64,000 nt of DNA from Jaltomata sinuosa (taxonomy: Eukaryota; Streptophyta; Magnoliopsida; Solanales; Solanaceae), in NCBI GenBank assembly GCA_003996215.1, contig QJPP01000456.1:248001-312000 (forward strand). The letters run 5' to 3'. Both the position numbers and the translations under genes were made by a program. The notes below the pieces were generated by a model. That model saw only the letters and a list, made by a program, of their open reading frames with translations. It had not been told where the DNA came from and made no database searches. Shown in pieces: positions 46,537 through 57,901 of this stretch. Position 1 is the stretch's first letter. Each line of letters starts with the position of its first letter.

Positions 46537-47561
46537 ATCAGGTTCAAGAGTCCTAGGGTGTCTGAAAGTCGCATCAAGTAGAGTCTCTTTCATGGGTGTG
46601 AAGCGTGCCACACTTATGAGAGTGAGGCTACGAGGTGTCGTAGGAAAAACTTCACTTCTTTCATATTCAATATCGTGCGATAGAGTTTAACTCTATTTAT
46701 TCTCTAAATTTATGCATTATCCCAATTCTACCTGCTATACCTCATATTTGCGGTGCCAGAAGTAGTAAATCTCAGATTATCTATTAGTGAGGTGCTTCAT
46801 ATTCTCTTCTAGACCCTTGTTACTAATTTTTTCGTAAGAAGGAAAAGTGTGTACCCAGATCCTTGGTTAGTGTTGCCACCCGACAGATGTTGTGTAGTAA
46901 ACCATTAGTAGTAGAATGAACCTAGAGCCATAAATATGAAGTCAGAAGTATAGTAGCCTAGACGGGAGAGTGATAGTTGATTGAAGTATGTGTTTAGAGG
47001 TATGTTTTATTAGATGGGTAATGGGATGATACATCCTTTGGTGTGGACTAAACAACGGTAAGTTGTTGTGCTAGTATAGACCAGGTATAGGATGTGAACA
47101 AAAGGGAAATAGTGTGAGAGTGAGAATGATAGTTTTGTGTTATGTACAGCCCCTATATGAGATAGAAAGGTGGAGGCCTAGACTTTTAGGTAAGGGAGAG
47201 CCTTAGACTATAGAAGGAAGTGTATATTCAGATTAACTCCTAGAGTAGTATTTGTTCTGTTAGAGTAAAGGGATCATAGTTCCGTTTAGAGGTTAGCGAG
47301 AGGTCCACAGACTTAGAACGTCGCATGAATCTAAGGAGGAGATGGTAGGATGTAGAATCAGTCAGATTTTGAAGACTCAGGTAGTGATGCTAATGGGTGT
47401 CAGAATGAAGTTAGGAGGGGTATAGAGACTTATTTCTATCCTAGCATTTTAAGTATACTTCCCTCATTACAACACCCCATTCATGTCTTGTATTCCAGTG
47501 CCTTGGTCTTAATTCAAACCCACAGACTTCATGCGGATTCACGCCCTTACTAAGTTCTTAG
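46537..47561 (+). mobile_element. Non-coding leader of the second gypsy element, cut off
   Basis: About 1 kb after the primer site without a reading frame or gag motif. It ends where a Tat LTR begins at 47562. Coding parts, if any, would lie beyond the Tat element, outside the window or lost. Confidence 0.55.
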
Positions 47562-49584
47562 TGTTGACCTCCAATTTTTACCCTCCACATTACAAATTAA
47601 TCTTGAGCCTTTTTCTGAATTTTAAATAATTTTCAAAATAATTATTTTATAAAAAGAATAAAATATTTTCCAAATCAACTTTATAATAGTTTTGAGTAAG
47701 AATTTATATTTTTCATATTGAATTATGTAAAATTTATATAAATTTACATAAGAAACTATTCTAAAGTTTAATGCCATAAGAAATTTTTTTTAAAATCAGA
47801 ATGTGCTTAATTTCCTCTAAATTAATTTAAAATGAGAGATTAATTGAATAATTAATTTCATAATTTATTAAATGAGGTAATTATGTGCATTAACTATTTC
47901 AATTCATTTAAATTTAAAGAAAAGCTCAAGTGATTAATTGTAATTAATTCGTCTCTATACCTATTCTAGCCTAAATCCTTAAAACTATTTAACGATTGGC
48001 CGAATTTTCCTAAAATCTTTCGAATTTGGCTATCTCCTAAAGATTGAAATGGCTATATTTTGTAAAACGTGATCATTATTTAAACAGCCTTTACACCTCC
48101 TTATCTCAGCCATGATTTGGGCCAACAACAATTCCCCAACCCGCCAAGCCCACTTCATTACCCCCTTTACCCGCCTGACCCGGTCCTGCCCACCACAACA
48201 CTCGCCTTAACACCACCCTTATTTCCCCTTTTCATTTTCCTCACACAGACACAAATGACCCCTTAACCCTTAGCTTCTCATTCGTCTCTTTCCCTCAAAC
48301 AAACCCTCAAACCCTAGTGTCGCCCCTCCAATACAACGCTCCCCTAATCTCTCCATACCAAAATCACATGCCCAGCACATAGATCGTACCACGAAGGTAC
48401 TGATAGCAAGCGATGTGGAGGAAATCCGCACCTACATCATCCTTGTCAAACAAACCCGCTCAAAATCTGTACCAAGAAGGTACTATCTGTGAGCTGGCCA
48501 TCCTTACCCTCAACAAATTCAAATTTCTCCTATGAAATCCCCAGAAAAATCCCAGAAAAACCCCTCTAAAATCTTATCCCACATCGAAATTTCGACCCCT
48601 AAAATCCCAAATTCCACTCCTATATAAACCCCGCTATTTTCACAGTAGGGGTAAGGTTTTCAGAGCAAAAGGAACCCCAAAAAAGGCTTAAAAGCTCGGG
48701 GATCCTTTCTGTGAAGAACTCGAAGTTCTCTTTACTGTTTCAAGGTTAGGTTTCGAATCTGAGTTTTCTTTCCAGCGGCGGTGAGGTTCTCCGGTGAAGC
48801 TTGGGTTACAGATTGCTGCTCCGAAGAAGGTAAACCTTTCATTTTTTCATTTTCATTTCTGTTTCGTTTTCTTAGCATCATGTAATGCTTAATTTCTTAG
48901 AAATTGCTGATTTTAGATAGACTTTTTTTATGATTGCTAGTACTGTTTTCTTCTGATTTTTAAGCTGGACTTGTTTGATGTTATGTGTTTGTTGTGGCAT
49001 GGATTTAGAAAGAAAAATCTTGGAACTTGTTCTGTTAGTTTTGAAACTATTTTTCTTGTCGAATTTAGAAGTTTCAGGCGATATTGTTGTTGTTTCATGA
49101 CTGTTACATGCCTATAAAAATGTTATTTATGTTAATGCAAGGATTTTCATTTAGAAGCTAGTTGTTAAGCTTGTGTACAAGGTTATCGAATGATGTCTGC
49201 CCTCTGTCTAGTCTGATCCAATGATTCTGTGTAATATATGATTCCCTTTGGCTTGAAACTCATTTATTATCTATAATGTGTTCTTGGTGGTGTGTTTAAA
49301 TTTTGTTTAAGGATGACCGTTCCCCAATGTTTTATCGAATCGATCCGTTCAAACATTCCAAGTCTGATCTCACTTGAACAAATTTCGTATGACTGGTGGT
49401 TTGGTCTTGTCTTGATGGTCATATATTGACTTCTGTTGGTTTTGAACAAAGTTCTGTTGTATGTTTTGAGATCTAACCAAGGCGTCATCCTTTCATCTTC
49501 TTCTAGAATGAACAAAGCTATGTCTGAGTTGATATGAGACCTATTTTAACCATGACCAGATCGTCCAAAAGCCTTCATTACATG
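47562..49584 (+). repeat. Tat-like 5' LTR, first part
   Basis: Starts TGTTGACCTCCAATTTTTAC, matching the TGTGAACACCTAATTTTTG start of the LTR at 154. It ends in ATG (49582-49584), the target duplication of the CACTA element. The LTR continues at 55209. Without its two insertions the LTR is about 3.66 kb. Near 48370-48490 two GTACCA.GAAGGTACT motifs occur. Confidence 0.7.
48621..48629 (+). promoter_or_regulatory. TATA box in the Tat LTR
   Basis: TATATAAAC, preceded by GATCGAAATTTC-like AT-rich sequence and followed by GTAAGGTTTTCAGAGCAAAA, is the best core promoter candidate. A transcript would start about 30 bp downstream. Confidence 0.5.
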
Positions 49585-49612
49585 CACTACAAGAAAAATG
49601 ACTTTTAGCGAA
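49585..49612 (+). repeat. CACTA left terminal inverted repeat
   Basis: Begins CACTACAAGAAAAATG. Matches the reverse of 55178-55205 with a few mismatches. Confidence 0.85.
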
Positions 49613-52600
49613 AGGAAATCTAGTCGTTAAAAGTTCAAATCCAGTCATTAAAAGTCTATAACGACCGGAAAAAATACGATCGTCACCGGTCGTTAAAAGC
49701 TCCATCATTAAAAGTTAGCGACCGGATTTGCAATCCGGTCGCTAAAGATCCTTTAGCGATGACAAAAATTCCGGTCGTTATATTTCCTTTTAGCGATGAA
49801 CTTTCCCTTCGCTGCTTGTCAATTTTCCCTTCGCTAATTCCCATTTATCTATTTAGCAATCCCAAGTTTAAAGATCCAATCATTTGATATAGCAACCAAA
49901 TGCTAACTCATCTTGCCAAATGTACAGTCATTCACATATAATACATTAAAAAAATACAAAATAATCAAATTCTATATAAACTTGATTTTAATATTAAAAA
50001 AATAAAACATCCAATTCTGTAAGTTCCCAACTCTATTGTAGATTACACAAATATAAACTTCAAACAACCCCCTAACAAGAACAACCATAATGGACATAAC
50101 TTTCCAGTAGCTATCACTAATTTCAGTTTCCTCCATCTTAGCAGCAAGTAACAAACAAACACCCAATCACTGCATCTTTCATGCTTTGCTCTTCTGTGAA
50201 AACAAGAACAAATGCTATCAGGAATGTGAGTCAATGAAAGTAAAAGCATAGTATTAGTAAAATCAATGATCAAAGAACATACAGGTAACTAATACACAAA
50301 AAGAAGTAATAAAAGTATTGAACTTCTAATATAAACACATTGGCCGAAGTTGAAATATGTATTAGAGAAACACTTGATAGATAACATTCTTAATAATGCA
50401 TATCAAACCTTCAAAAGTAATGGGAATATGAGGTGAAGAGCTCAAGCAAGTGAAAATAATTAACAAGTTTCAACTTTACTTTCAATTTATCATGAAGCAC
50501 TTTATTAGTTTTGACTCCTACACACAACCCAACACAATCGTATCATTTAATTGTCACTTAAGAGAGCAATCACCATTGATTCAAATGAATGACCAAAGCA
50601 GGTGTATAGCAGAATATGAGGTGAAGATCTCAAGCAAGTGAAAATAGGAAAAATCTCAAAATTCCAGTCACTTAACTTCCTTTTTCCTAGTTGAGTTGAA
50701 GGTAAATAATGCATGAGCAACAGATACAAGGAATACCAATTCATACAAAAAAAATAATCCGAGACATAGGGAGAGTTTTATCATCTGGTTAATGACTGTT
50801 AGTATGCACATGTAGAGAAGCAATATAATCAGAAGCAGAAGGTGAAGTGTAGTCAAAGTGAAAAGAGATATCACTTAATGGTTATACCTTGGTCAATACA
50901 GAGAAAATATGAGACACTTTTGCACTCTCACTGGAATGAGTATACTGCAGATTATCCTTCAAAGAAATATTTGACTCCATACTTGTCCTCAAGGGCAAAC
51001 TCATGTTCAGGTATTCAGGAAGGACATGGAAATCAACTTCACACGTCACAACTTCGAAATGAGAAGCCTTCCTAATCTTTGGCCACTAGACGAGCTCCAT
51101 GCATTCAACTTCTTGTTTCTACGGCAAAATGTATCAGATAAATTATTTTTAGCTGATAAACTGATAGATTCATCATGTCTTTCACTCCGAACCCGACATC
51201 CTAAGAGGATATTGTATAAACTTTCGTAGGAAAATTGAATTCCAATAAAGATGGTACATTTTAAGGATAAGTATATTTGATTAGGCATCAAACACTTTGT
51301 GGGAAACATTCAATTATGGATTCCTGATTCATAATAATAAAGCATGCAGCAGTACAAAAATAGTTAAAATGACTGAAATTCGTATTTAGTGTAGGTCGAG
51401 TTAAAGATATGCATCAGGACCTAAACCTGTCCAAACTTAGCTAAGCCAAAAAAAGGTTACTCATGAGTGACTATTCCAATCTGCTATATTTTCCCAGCAA
51501 TGAATTAAAAGTTAGAATCTTTTTTAAAAAAAACACTTGAAAGAAATGATACTGAGGCAGGACAGTCAGGTAAAAGAACCAAGAACAAATCAGCAGACAA
51601 CAATTATTCATTTAACATGCTTGGTCTGGAAAACTTAATATGATCACCTAATACCATCATTCCAGACTTGCCTGGGATATCTACTACAAACACGGATCAA
51701 ACCATCACATGATCTATTCCAACAACTTCTGAACTGAAAACACGTAATTCAGTGAAGCGAAACTCCAACATCAACAGAAGATACCTAAACCTCAATAGGT
51801 ACCTTTGTATGATCAGTGTTTATGAAAGCGTGAACTAAAAAAATAACAAGGTCTCATTTTGCTTAAAGTGTGAAGCGAGAAATGATGTGCTCGCTTCATT
51901 GAAGAAAAGAACTGAAACAGAGACGGAGAAATAGAATAAAATTAAAACAGAGAGAAGAAAAAGAAACAGAGAAAATTGAGAAGAAACAGAAAAAAAAAGA
52001 ACAAAATAGAGAACTGTGAAGAAAGAAAAAAAGAAGCTGTTGTAGCAGCGGCAGAGGAGGAGGAGGAATACCTAGGGTTCGAAGAAGAAGAGAAACAACT
52101 TCCTGCTGCCTCGCTTCAAGGTTCTGTCAAAGAAGCAGTCGCTCCATTGGTGTCACATAACGGTAGACAATGAAGGGCCAGATGGTCGCTTCGCCTTGTT
52201 ACATCACTTTAAGAGATGAAATGGTCGCTTTTAATAACACTAGCAGAGATCTTTGATATAATTAAGAAAGTTCAAGTTTGAGGCAAGATTCGAGAAACAA
52301 TAACGCAGCAATGCAGAGACACACTGAGAAACTGAGTCATTCACTTCAATGGTAGACAAAGCAAAATAAAAAGAAAGTTCAAAAGATCTTAAGATGTTCC
52401 ATTTCATATGCCACTACTAATTTGCTTGATTGCTTTCCATGTTGGGTAATGTAAATAGCTGATAGAGCAAAAACAAAATGCAAATTATATATTTAGTCCC
52501 AACATTACTATAGAATAAAGTTATCTATTTAACTTTAAATTGCACACATACAACAAAAAGATAAAGGAATGATCACATTAGGGGAAAGAAAGAACCTATA

Positions 52601-52628
52601 AAGCTTTACTGAAAGAAGAGGGAATCTA
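49613..52628. other. CACTA interior, left part, unassigned
   Basis: Subterminal GACCGG/CGTTAAAAG repeats up to about 49850, then AT-rich DNA without a recognised protein. 51976-52173 encodes a Lys/Glu-rich frame that is low-complexity. Frames at 51026-51309 on both strands are open but I recognise nothing. Confidence 0.5.
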
Positions 52629-53916
52629 ATGCATTACTCTGCCTCAGAACTCTTCCAATATAGAGAAAATAGACAAGAAGGGCTGGTATATCTAAAAAAA
52701 TTACACCAAAGAACTATACTTGTCCATGAATTTCCAAGTCATTTCTACAACATGGAAGATATCCATAAACATCATAATAAGAGCCTTGGTTTAGGTCTTG
52801 GAATTGCTGGTCCAGCTTTCGTTTGTGGTGTTCTTATAGCTTTTCGTTGGATTTGTTTCAAGAAATGGAGGGGTCTTAACACAAAGAAGAACTTGAAATT
52901 TGAGCTTGTTACTGGACCGAGGCAGTTCAATTACAAGGAACTGAGGTCAGCCACAAGAGGATTTCATTCCAGCAGGATCATAGACAATGGCGCCTTTGGT
53001 ACTGTTTACAAGGCCTTTTTCATGGATTCGAGCTCTATCACTGCAGTGAAAAGATCTAAGCACAGTAACGAAAGTAAGACTGAGTTTGGGGCTGAATTGT
53101 CGATCATAATATGTTTAAGGCACAAAAGTTTAGTTCAGCTACAAAGGTGGTGCACTGTGAAGGGAGAATTACTTCTTGTTTATGACTTTATGCCTAATGG
53201 GAGTCTTGATAAGGTGCTATACCAAGAATCCGAGCATGGGAATTCGCTGAAATAGCCTTACAGGTACAATATAACAGTTGGTTGGGCGTCTGTTCTGATT
53301 AACTTGAATCAAGAATGTGAGCAGCAGGTGACTCACAGAGACATAAATGCCACCAGTATTATGATTGATGGGAGCTACAATGCTTGGCGATTTTGAGCTG
53401 ACAAAACTTATGGATCATGATAAGAGTCCGGTCTCGATACATACAGCTGGAAGAATGGAATACCTTGCTCCTGAGTACATTTAATACGGAAAAGCAACCG
53501 AGAAAACTGATATTTTCAGCTACAGTGTGGTTATATTAGAAGTGGTTGGTGGGAGAAGACCAATTGAAAGAGAAAGGAGTGGTCATGAAATGGTGAATTT
53601 CATTGATTGGGTTTGGAGAGTATACTCTGAAGGTAGGATTATTGACGCAGCAGACAAAAGGCTTAACGACGACTTCAAATAGGAAGAGATGAAAAAACTA
53701 CTACTTGTTGGACTGAGCTGTGCAAATCTTGATAGCACAGAAAGGCCTTGTATTAGGAGAGTATTTCAGATCCTCAACAATGAGGCAAAGTCTATCTTTA
53801 TTCTAAAAGTGAAACCGACCCTAACGTTCTCCACTAGTCTCTCATTTAGTATTGATGACATTTTCTCGAAGATGAAGGAAGTGAGGCACCAGACTATGAG
53901 CTCGAAATTAGAGTAG
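52629..53916 (+). pseudogene. L-type lectin receptor kinase pseudogene (clade VIII-like)
   Basis: The lectin domain is absent. The remnant starts with a membrane segment, LGLGLGIAGPAFVCGVLIAF (about residues 51-70 of the first frame), and a kinase domain from FNYKELRSATRGFHSSRIID. The glycine loop reads GAFGTVYKAFF and the ATP-binding Lys is kept (AVKRSKH). A TAG ends the first frame at about 53253. The catalytic loop is HRDIN (Lys to Asn), DFG is DFELTK, and APEYI is followed by a stop (TAA). Further stops and shifts occur, for example at 53680. The end, GLSCANLDSTERPC, RRVFQILNNEA and KVKPTLTFSTSLSFSIDDI, matches the C-terminal tail style of LecRK-VIII. A live family member would sense signals at the plasma membrane. 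This copy is kinase-dead and broken. It lies wholly inside the CACTA element. Confidence 0.85.
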
Positions 53917-54752
53917 ATTGAAGTAATACTCTTGTGTGAATTTTCTGCTAGGAATTCTTTCATTTTTTGTCTCCAATTTTAATGTGAGCTGATATACATT
54001 AGTTTTGACTATTGTTTGAAATGAGGAAAGTTAACTATCCCGAGTTCAAAGCCAATATATCAGACTCTATGCTATTTTTTGTTTTCTTAAAACATTTCAA
54101 GATTGTTCAATCTAATCTGATTAACATGTAAAAAAAAATTAAGTAAAGCATAACAAACAATCACATGATTTGTTCCAACAAGCTGTCAACTAGAAACATA
54201 ATAATTCAGTGAAGCAAAAACTCCAACATCAAGTAGATACTTAAAACTCAATAGATATACCTTTATACGTCAACACCTAACAAAAGACAAATCACAGTTA
54301 AGCTTCCACCATCAGAACCACTACCGAATTTTCAGGCTATGTACTTTACTCCTCGTAAGGCTCTAAATTTTAAAGTCAACGAGAATAACACAAATGGAAA
54401 GCAGTGAATAAATAGAGATGATAATATGCAGATTCCATATTGAAATCAATCATGCCATAAGTTCTTGTTTCTTAAGCCCAAATTTGGTTGATTGAAACCA
54501 ACGGTGCTATCATCCATATACTTGTTAACAACTGTGATCATAACCTATTAATTTGAACCAAAATTAACATATAAAAAGGGTAAAATTTTGAAGCTTAACT
54601 TGAAAGAAACTCTAAGATGAATAGTTGATGCCGACAGAGGTGACAAACAAATTTTTCTTCTCCCAGAAACTTACAATATGTTTCCTCACATGAGAATCTC
54701 CTGTTGAACGAAAAGAAGAATATAAATCGGGATGGGTTTTCAATAGAAAACT
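53917..54752. other. CACTA interior, right part
   Basis: AT-rich DNA after the kinase pseudogene. I see no coding or repeat feature. The segment just after the stop (53917-54020) could be copied 3' UTR. Confidence 0.4.
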
Positions 54753-54975
54753 TCAATAAAACACGAGTGTTTCACCTTCAAATCCTAGCTTTGTTCTTCG
54801 CCAGGGTCTGCGCTTAACATTGTACCTGATGGTGCTAGCAGTACTCTCATGCGAATACAGTACAGAACGGACATGTTCTGCGTCTGCTTCTTCTTTATCA
54901 GGAATGTCTTCTGAGAAGGCAATTTCACAGTACGGATTCTCCTCAGGCAATAAGCGCTGTACAGATTGAAACCCT
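54753..54975 (-). pseudogene. Unidentified open frame in the CACTA element
   Basis: A minus-strand frame opens upstream with LGFQSVQRLLPEENP and continues to YCEIAFSEDIPDKEEADAEH, SVLYSHESTASTIRYNV and KRRPWRRTKLGFEGE, ending TLVFY. It contains a mixed acidic then basic composition, unlike the AT-rich neighbours. I do not recognise the family. It could be a captured exon, since the element already carries one gene fragment, or chance. No splice sites can be shown. Confidence 0.3.
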
Positions 54976-55177
54976 AAGGTTTTAATTAACCGCTAATGTT
55001 TTATTTTGGAGGGGCGGGAGGGGTTAAGGAAAAGAGATAAGAGGGAAAAATTAGCGCATTTTTATTGATCAATTAATCTTTAACGACCGAATATTATGCT
55101 TTTTAACGACCGGAAAAAAAATTGATCTTACAAGTATGTTTATAACGACTGGATTCATATCCCTTCGTTAAGAAGTG

Positions 55178-55205
55178 GTCGTTAAAAATCATATTTCTTG
55201 TAGTG
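55178..55205 (-). repeat. CACTA right terminal inverted repeat
   Basis: Ends TTTCTTGTAGTG; reversed it begins CACTACAAGAAATATG. Confidence 0.85.
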
Positions 55206-56738
55206 ATGCTCGTTCTACTTAGCTTAAACCATTGAGTTGTTAGATAACCCTTGGTCTAAAAACATGATAATTGTGGTAATTAATCTTTTTTTGTGCAAAC
55301 TCTCGTCTGCTCCTCCATCTAAATAGCTCAGGCCGTGAGTATGATCGAAGAATTGCAAAGTCTAAGTTTCATGCTGAGATGTTCAAAAATCCATTTATAC
55401 GTGTATGACATGGTTATGGGTTGATTTGCTTAATATATGTCGAATCTGCTTTGAGTTAGGAGATGAAAGTATGCATATGATTAGTCTTTTCCATGTTGAA
55501 ATCTGCCTTGCCTTATCATTTCTTTAACTTTTAGAATGCCAAGTCTCTTTTTATTTTATTTTCTGTCAATTTCTCCATGATATGAGAGAAATGAATGAAG
55601 TTGAGTCCAGGGTTTCAAAATCTTTTCTTATCTCTTCTTACCAACTTTCATCGATTGATCTTAGCAAGAATGTTACTCTTAGGCATACCATCTGAATGTA
55701 CATCAATCAAAACGTGAGTATGGTGTATGTCATTGATTAAGGAGATGATGATTTCAGTAACATGCTTAAAATAGATTGATCATGTGTAGTGGCTATTTCG
55801 TTTTCATATACTAATCCTTCTTTATTTTCTTCTTATGTGACATTGTCTTTGAGTTCATTTTGTACTCCCCCATCCTTGCATCTCTGTTGGGCTAGGCCCA
55901 GCTCAATATTAAGTTCAGCCTCAACTCAAGTCCGACGGGATTGGTATACAACATTATACATGGGATGTGTGGAATATGGAAGCTAATATACAGGATTCGG
56001 GACGCTGATATACAATAATATACAGCCTAAAAGATGGTTGGTATGCTTACAGAAGTGGGTCGAAGCCCCTTATTCGAGCAAAAGTAACAGCAGTACATGA
56101 AGGGACGAAAGAATTTGGAGAAAAGGATCAAAGATCCAGCGTTTGACAGCAAATGGGCTTAAAGCCCAAGTTAGATTTAGGACAGGGTTTTAGACTAAAA
56201 GTCTAAATTGTTTAAGCCAAAAGGCTTAAATCTTCTCTCATCTCTTTAACTCTTATTTATATTGCTTAGCATAGAGTACTTGTATTATTTGGACTGACTT
56301 TAATTTTGTTTAGTTATTCCCAAGAAATGAAAACGTTTCTTGTTTAAATCTTCCTTAATCATTTATTGTTAAGCATCTTTTACTTATCAAGCATGTTTGT
56401 TTTTCCTTCAAAACAACTCCTCTTTTATTTCTTGAACATTTCCAAAAAAAAGTATAACAAATCTTCCCTTTCTGTCAAATTATATCACTATGTGTCCTCA
56501 AGTTAAAAACAAGATGTTTCTTTAATACAAGATTTTTTCCTAAGTTAGTCAAAATAAGTTATATATTCACACAAGTCTGGATAACTGTAAGTTAGCGGAT
56601 GCTTCGAGTGCTTTAAAAACCTTCTCGAAGCATTAATTTGAACCCTTACCCTTAGTCTCTTAAATTTTTAAAGTTATATCTTTTTTTTACTTTAAAGATT
56701 TTATAAGTTTTTTCTTGGTTTTTCCTTTTATAAAACTA
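55206..56738 (+). repeat. Tat-like 5' LTR, second part
   Basis: Continues the LTR after the CACTA element. The hairpin at 56599-56633 lies here, then GAACCCTTACCC, a usual Tat LTR segment. It ends in ATAAAACTA, the duplication of the MITE. Confidence 0.65.
56599..56633 (+). other. Hairpin in the Tat LTR (second copy)
   Basis: ATGCTTCGAG (56599-56608) pairs perfectly with CTCGAAGCAT (56624-56633). The 15-nt loop begins TGC and ends CCTT, as in the hairpin at 1912-1940, while the stem sequence differs. Confidence 0.7.
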
Positions 56739-57766
56739 CGGAGAAGGGTCAAATATACCCCTGTACTATTAGAAATGGTTTAAATATACCCCTCATTATA
56801 CTTTGGGTTCAAATATACCCTTTCTGTTATACTTTGGGTTCAAATATACCCTCGTACTATTAGAAATAGTTTAAATATACCCTTCATTATACTTTCAGTC
56901 CAAATATACCCCTCTCGATATACTTTGGGTTCAAATATACCCCTTTCATCAAACTTTTATGTTGATTTACCCTTATTTTTGACACTCATCCATTTAAACC
57001 ATCTTAATGCCTCCACTTTAAGTTCTTTTCTTTTCTTGTAGTCTTCTATTTTCTTTTCCTTCTCATAGTTCAAACTCTTTAAAGTTTTTGCTCCACCTAT
57101 TTTTTCGTTGACATTAATGATCCGTTTATCAGATATAGGAATTTTTTTCCCTGCATTTATATATGATAATCTTGCTTAGCTAATTATTTTAAGTAAGAGT
57201 TTTAACATCTAATATTAGACCAAAAGATGATAACAGAAGGAAATTGATTTTTCTTATATATCAAAATTTTAGAAATTTTCTGTAAAGAAGTTTATTCGAT
57301 ATGAGGCTAAAGAAATATTTAAATGACATGAGTATAAATTGTGAATATGTGTATTATTTTTATATGAATCGAAGGAGTAAATCGGAGATAGATTAATAGG
57401 TGAGTTTGTAAAGTGAATCGCGCAAATATTTACATTTGGTGATGAGTTATTTTTATTTTGAAGCTCATCACGTGTTCGTTTGTGAAAAAAATAAGGGTAA
57501 ATCGCTTTTATAAAAACAAAGGGGGAGGGAGGGGGAATAAATTAGCATAAAAGTATAATGAGGGGTATATTTGAATAAAAAATATAATGAAAGGGGTATA
57601 TTTGGATCCAAAATATAATGAGGGGTATATTTAAACCATTTCTAATAGTACAAGGGTATATTTGGACCCAAAGTATAACGGAAAGGGTATATTTACACTC
57701 AAAGTATAACGAAGGGTATATTTAAACTATTTCTAACAGTACAGGGGTATATTTGACCCTTTTCCG
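56739..57766 (+). mobile_element. Mutator-like MITE with 9-bp target duplication
   Basis: ATAAAACTA flanks both sides (56730-56738, 57767-57775), an exact 9-bp duplication as expected for Mutator-like elements. Ends CGGAGAAGGGTCAAATATAC and, reversed, CGGAAAAGGGTCAAATATAC. The long inverted arms (about 200 bp) consist of diverged copies of AAATATACCC and TATACTTTGGGTTCAAAT units. The centre (57000-57530) is AT-rich, without a transposase. Length 1028 bp. Confidence 0.9.
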
Positions 57767-57775
57767 ATAAAACTA

Positions 57776-57883
57776 AGTGGTGACTCTTCTTTAATTGAAA
57801 ACGTTTTTGAAATTTTAACTTGGTTTTTGAAATGAGTTTTCAAATAGTCGAAATATAAAACTATTTTTTCTCGAAAATAGAAA
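57776..57883 (+). repeat. Tat-like 5' LTR, last part
   Basis: Contains GTGGTGACTCTTCTTTAATT, which parallels GACGACTCTGTAAATAA of the LTR at 154. The LTR end is taken just before the primer site, since no clear CA end is seen. Confidence 0.5.
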
Positions 57884-57901
57884 TGGAGACTCTGCTGAGG
57901 A
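57884..57901 (+). other. Tat-type primer binding site
   Basis: TGGAGACTCTGCTGAGGA, close to the TGGCGACTCTGCTGGGGA often seen just after Tat/Ogre LTRs. The tRNA it matches cannot be named from sequence alone. Confidence 0.55.

Larger units (their letters stand above)
49585..55205 (+). mobile_element. Non-autonomous CACTA element carrying a receptor kinase pseudogene
   Basis: Left end CACTACAAGAAAAATGACTT, right end (reversed) CACTACAAGAAATATGATTT: inverted repeats of about 28 bp with a few mismatches. Target duplication ATG at 49582-49584 and 55206-55208. Subterminal GACCGG and CGTTAAAAG repeats occur at both ends (49610-49850, 55080-55190). No TNP1/TNP2-like transposase is present, so movement needs another element. 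It carries a lectin receptor kinase pseudogene and an unidentified frame near the right end. This is the Pack-CACTA pattern, though an independent secondary insertion of the pseudogene cannot be ruled out. Confidence 0.85.

Noticed and set aside
51976..52173. Lys/Glu-rich frame of 65 codons in the CACTA element
   Set aside because: Low-complexity AGAA/GAGG repeats. No recognisable domain.
52629..53916. Possible functional receptor kinase gene
   Set aside because: No lectin domain, stop codons and frameshifts, HRDIN and DFE at catalytic sites, and location inside a transposon.
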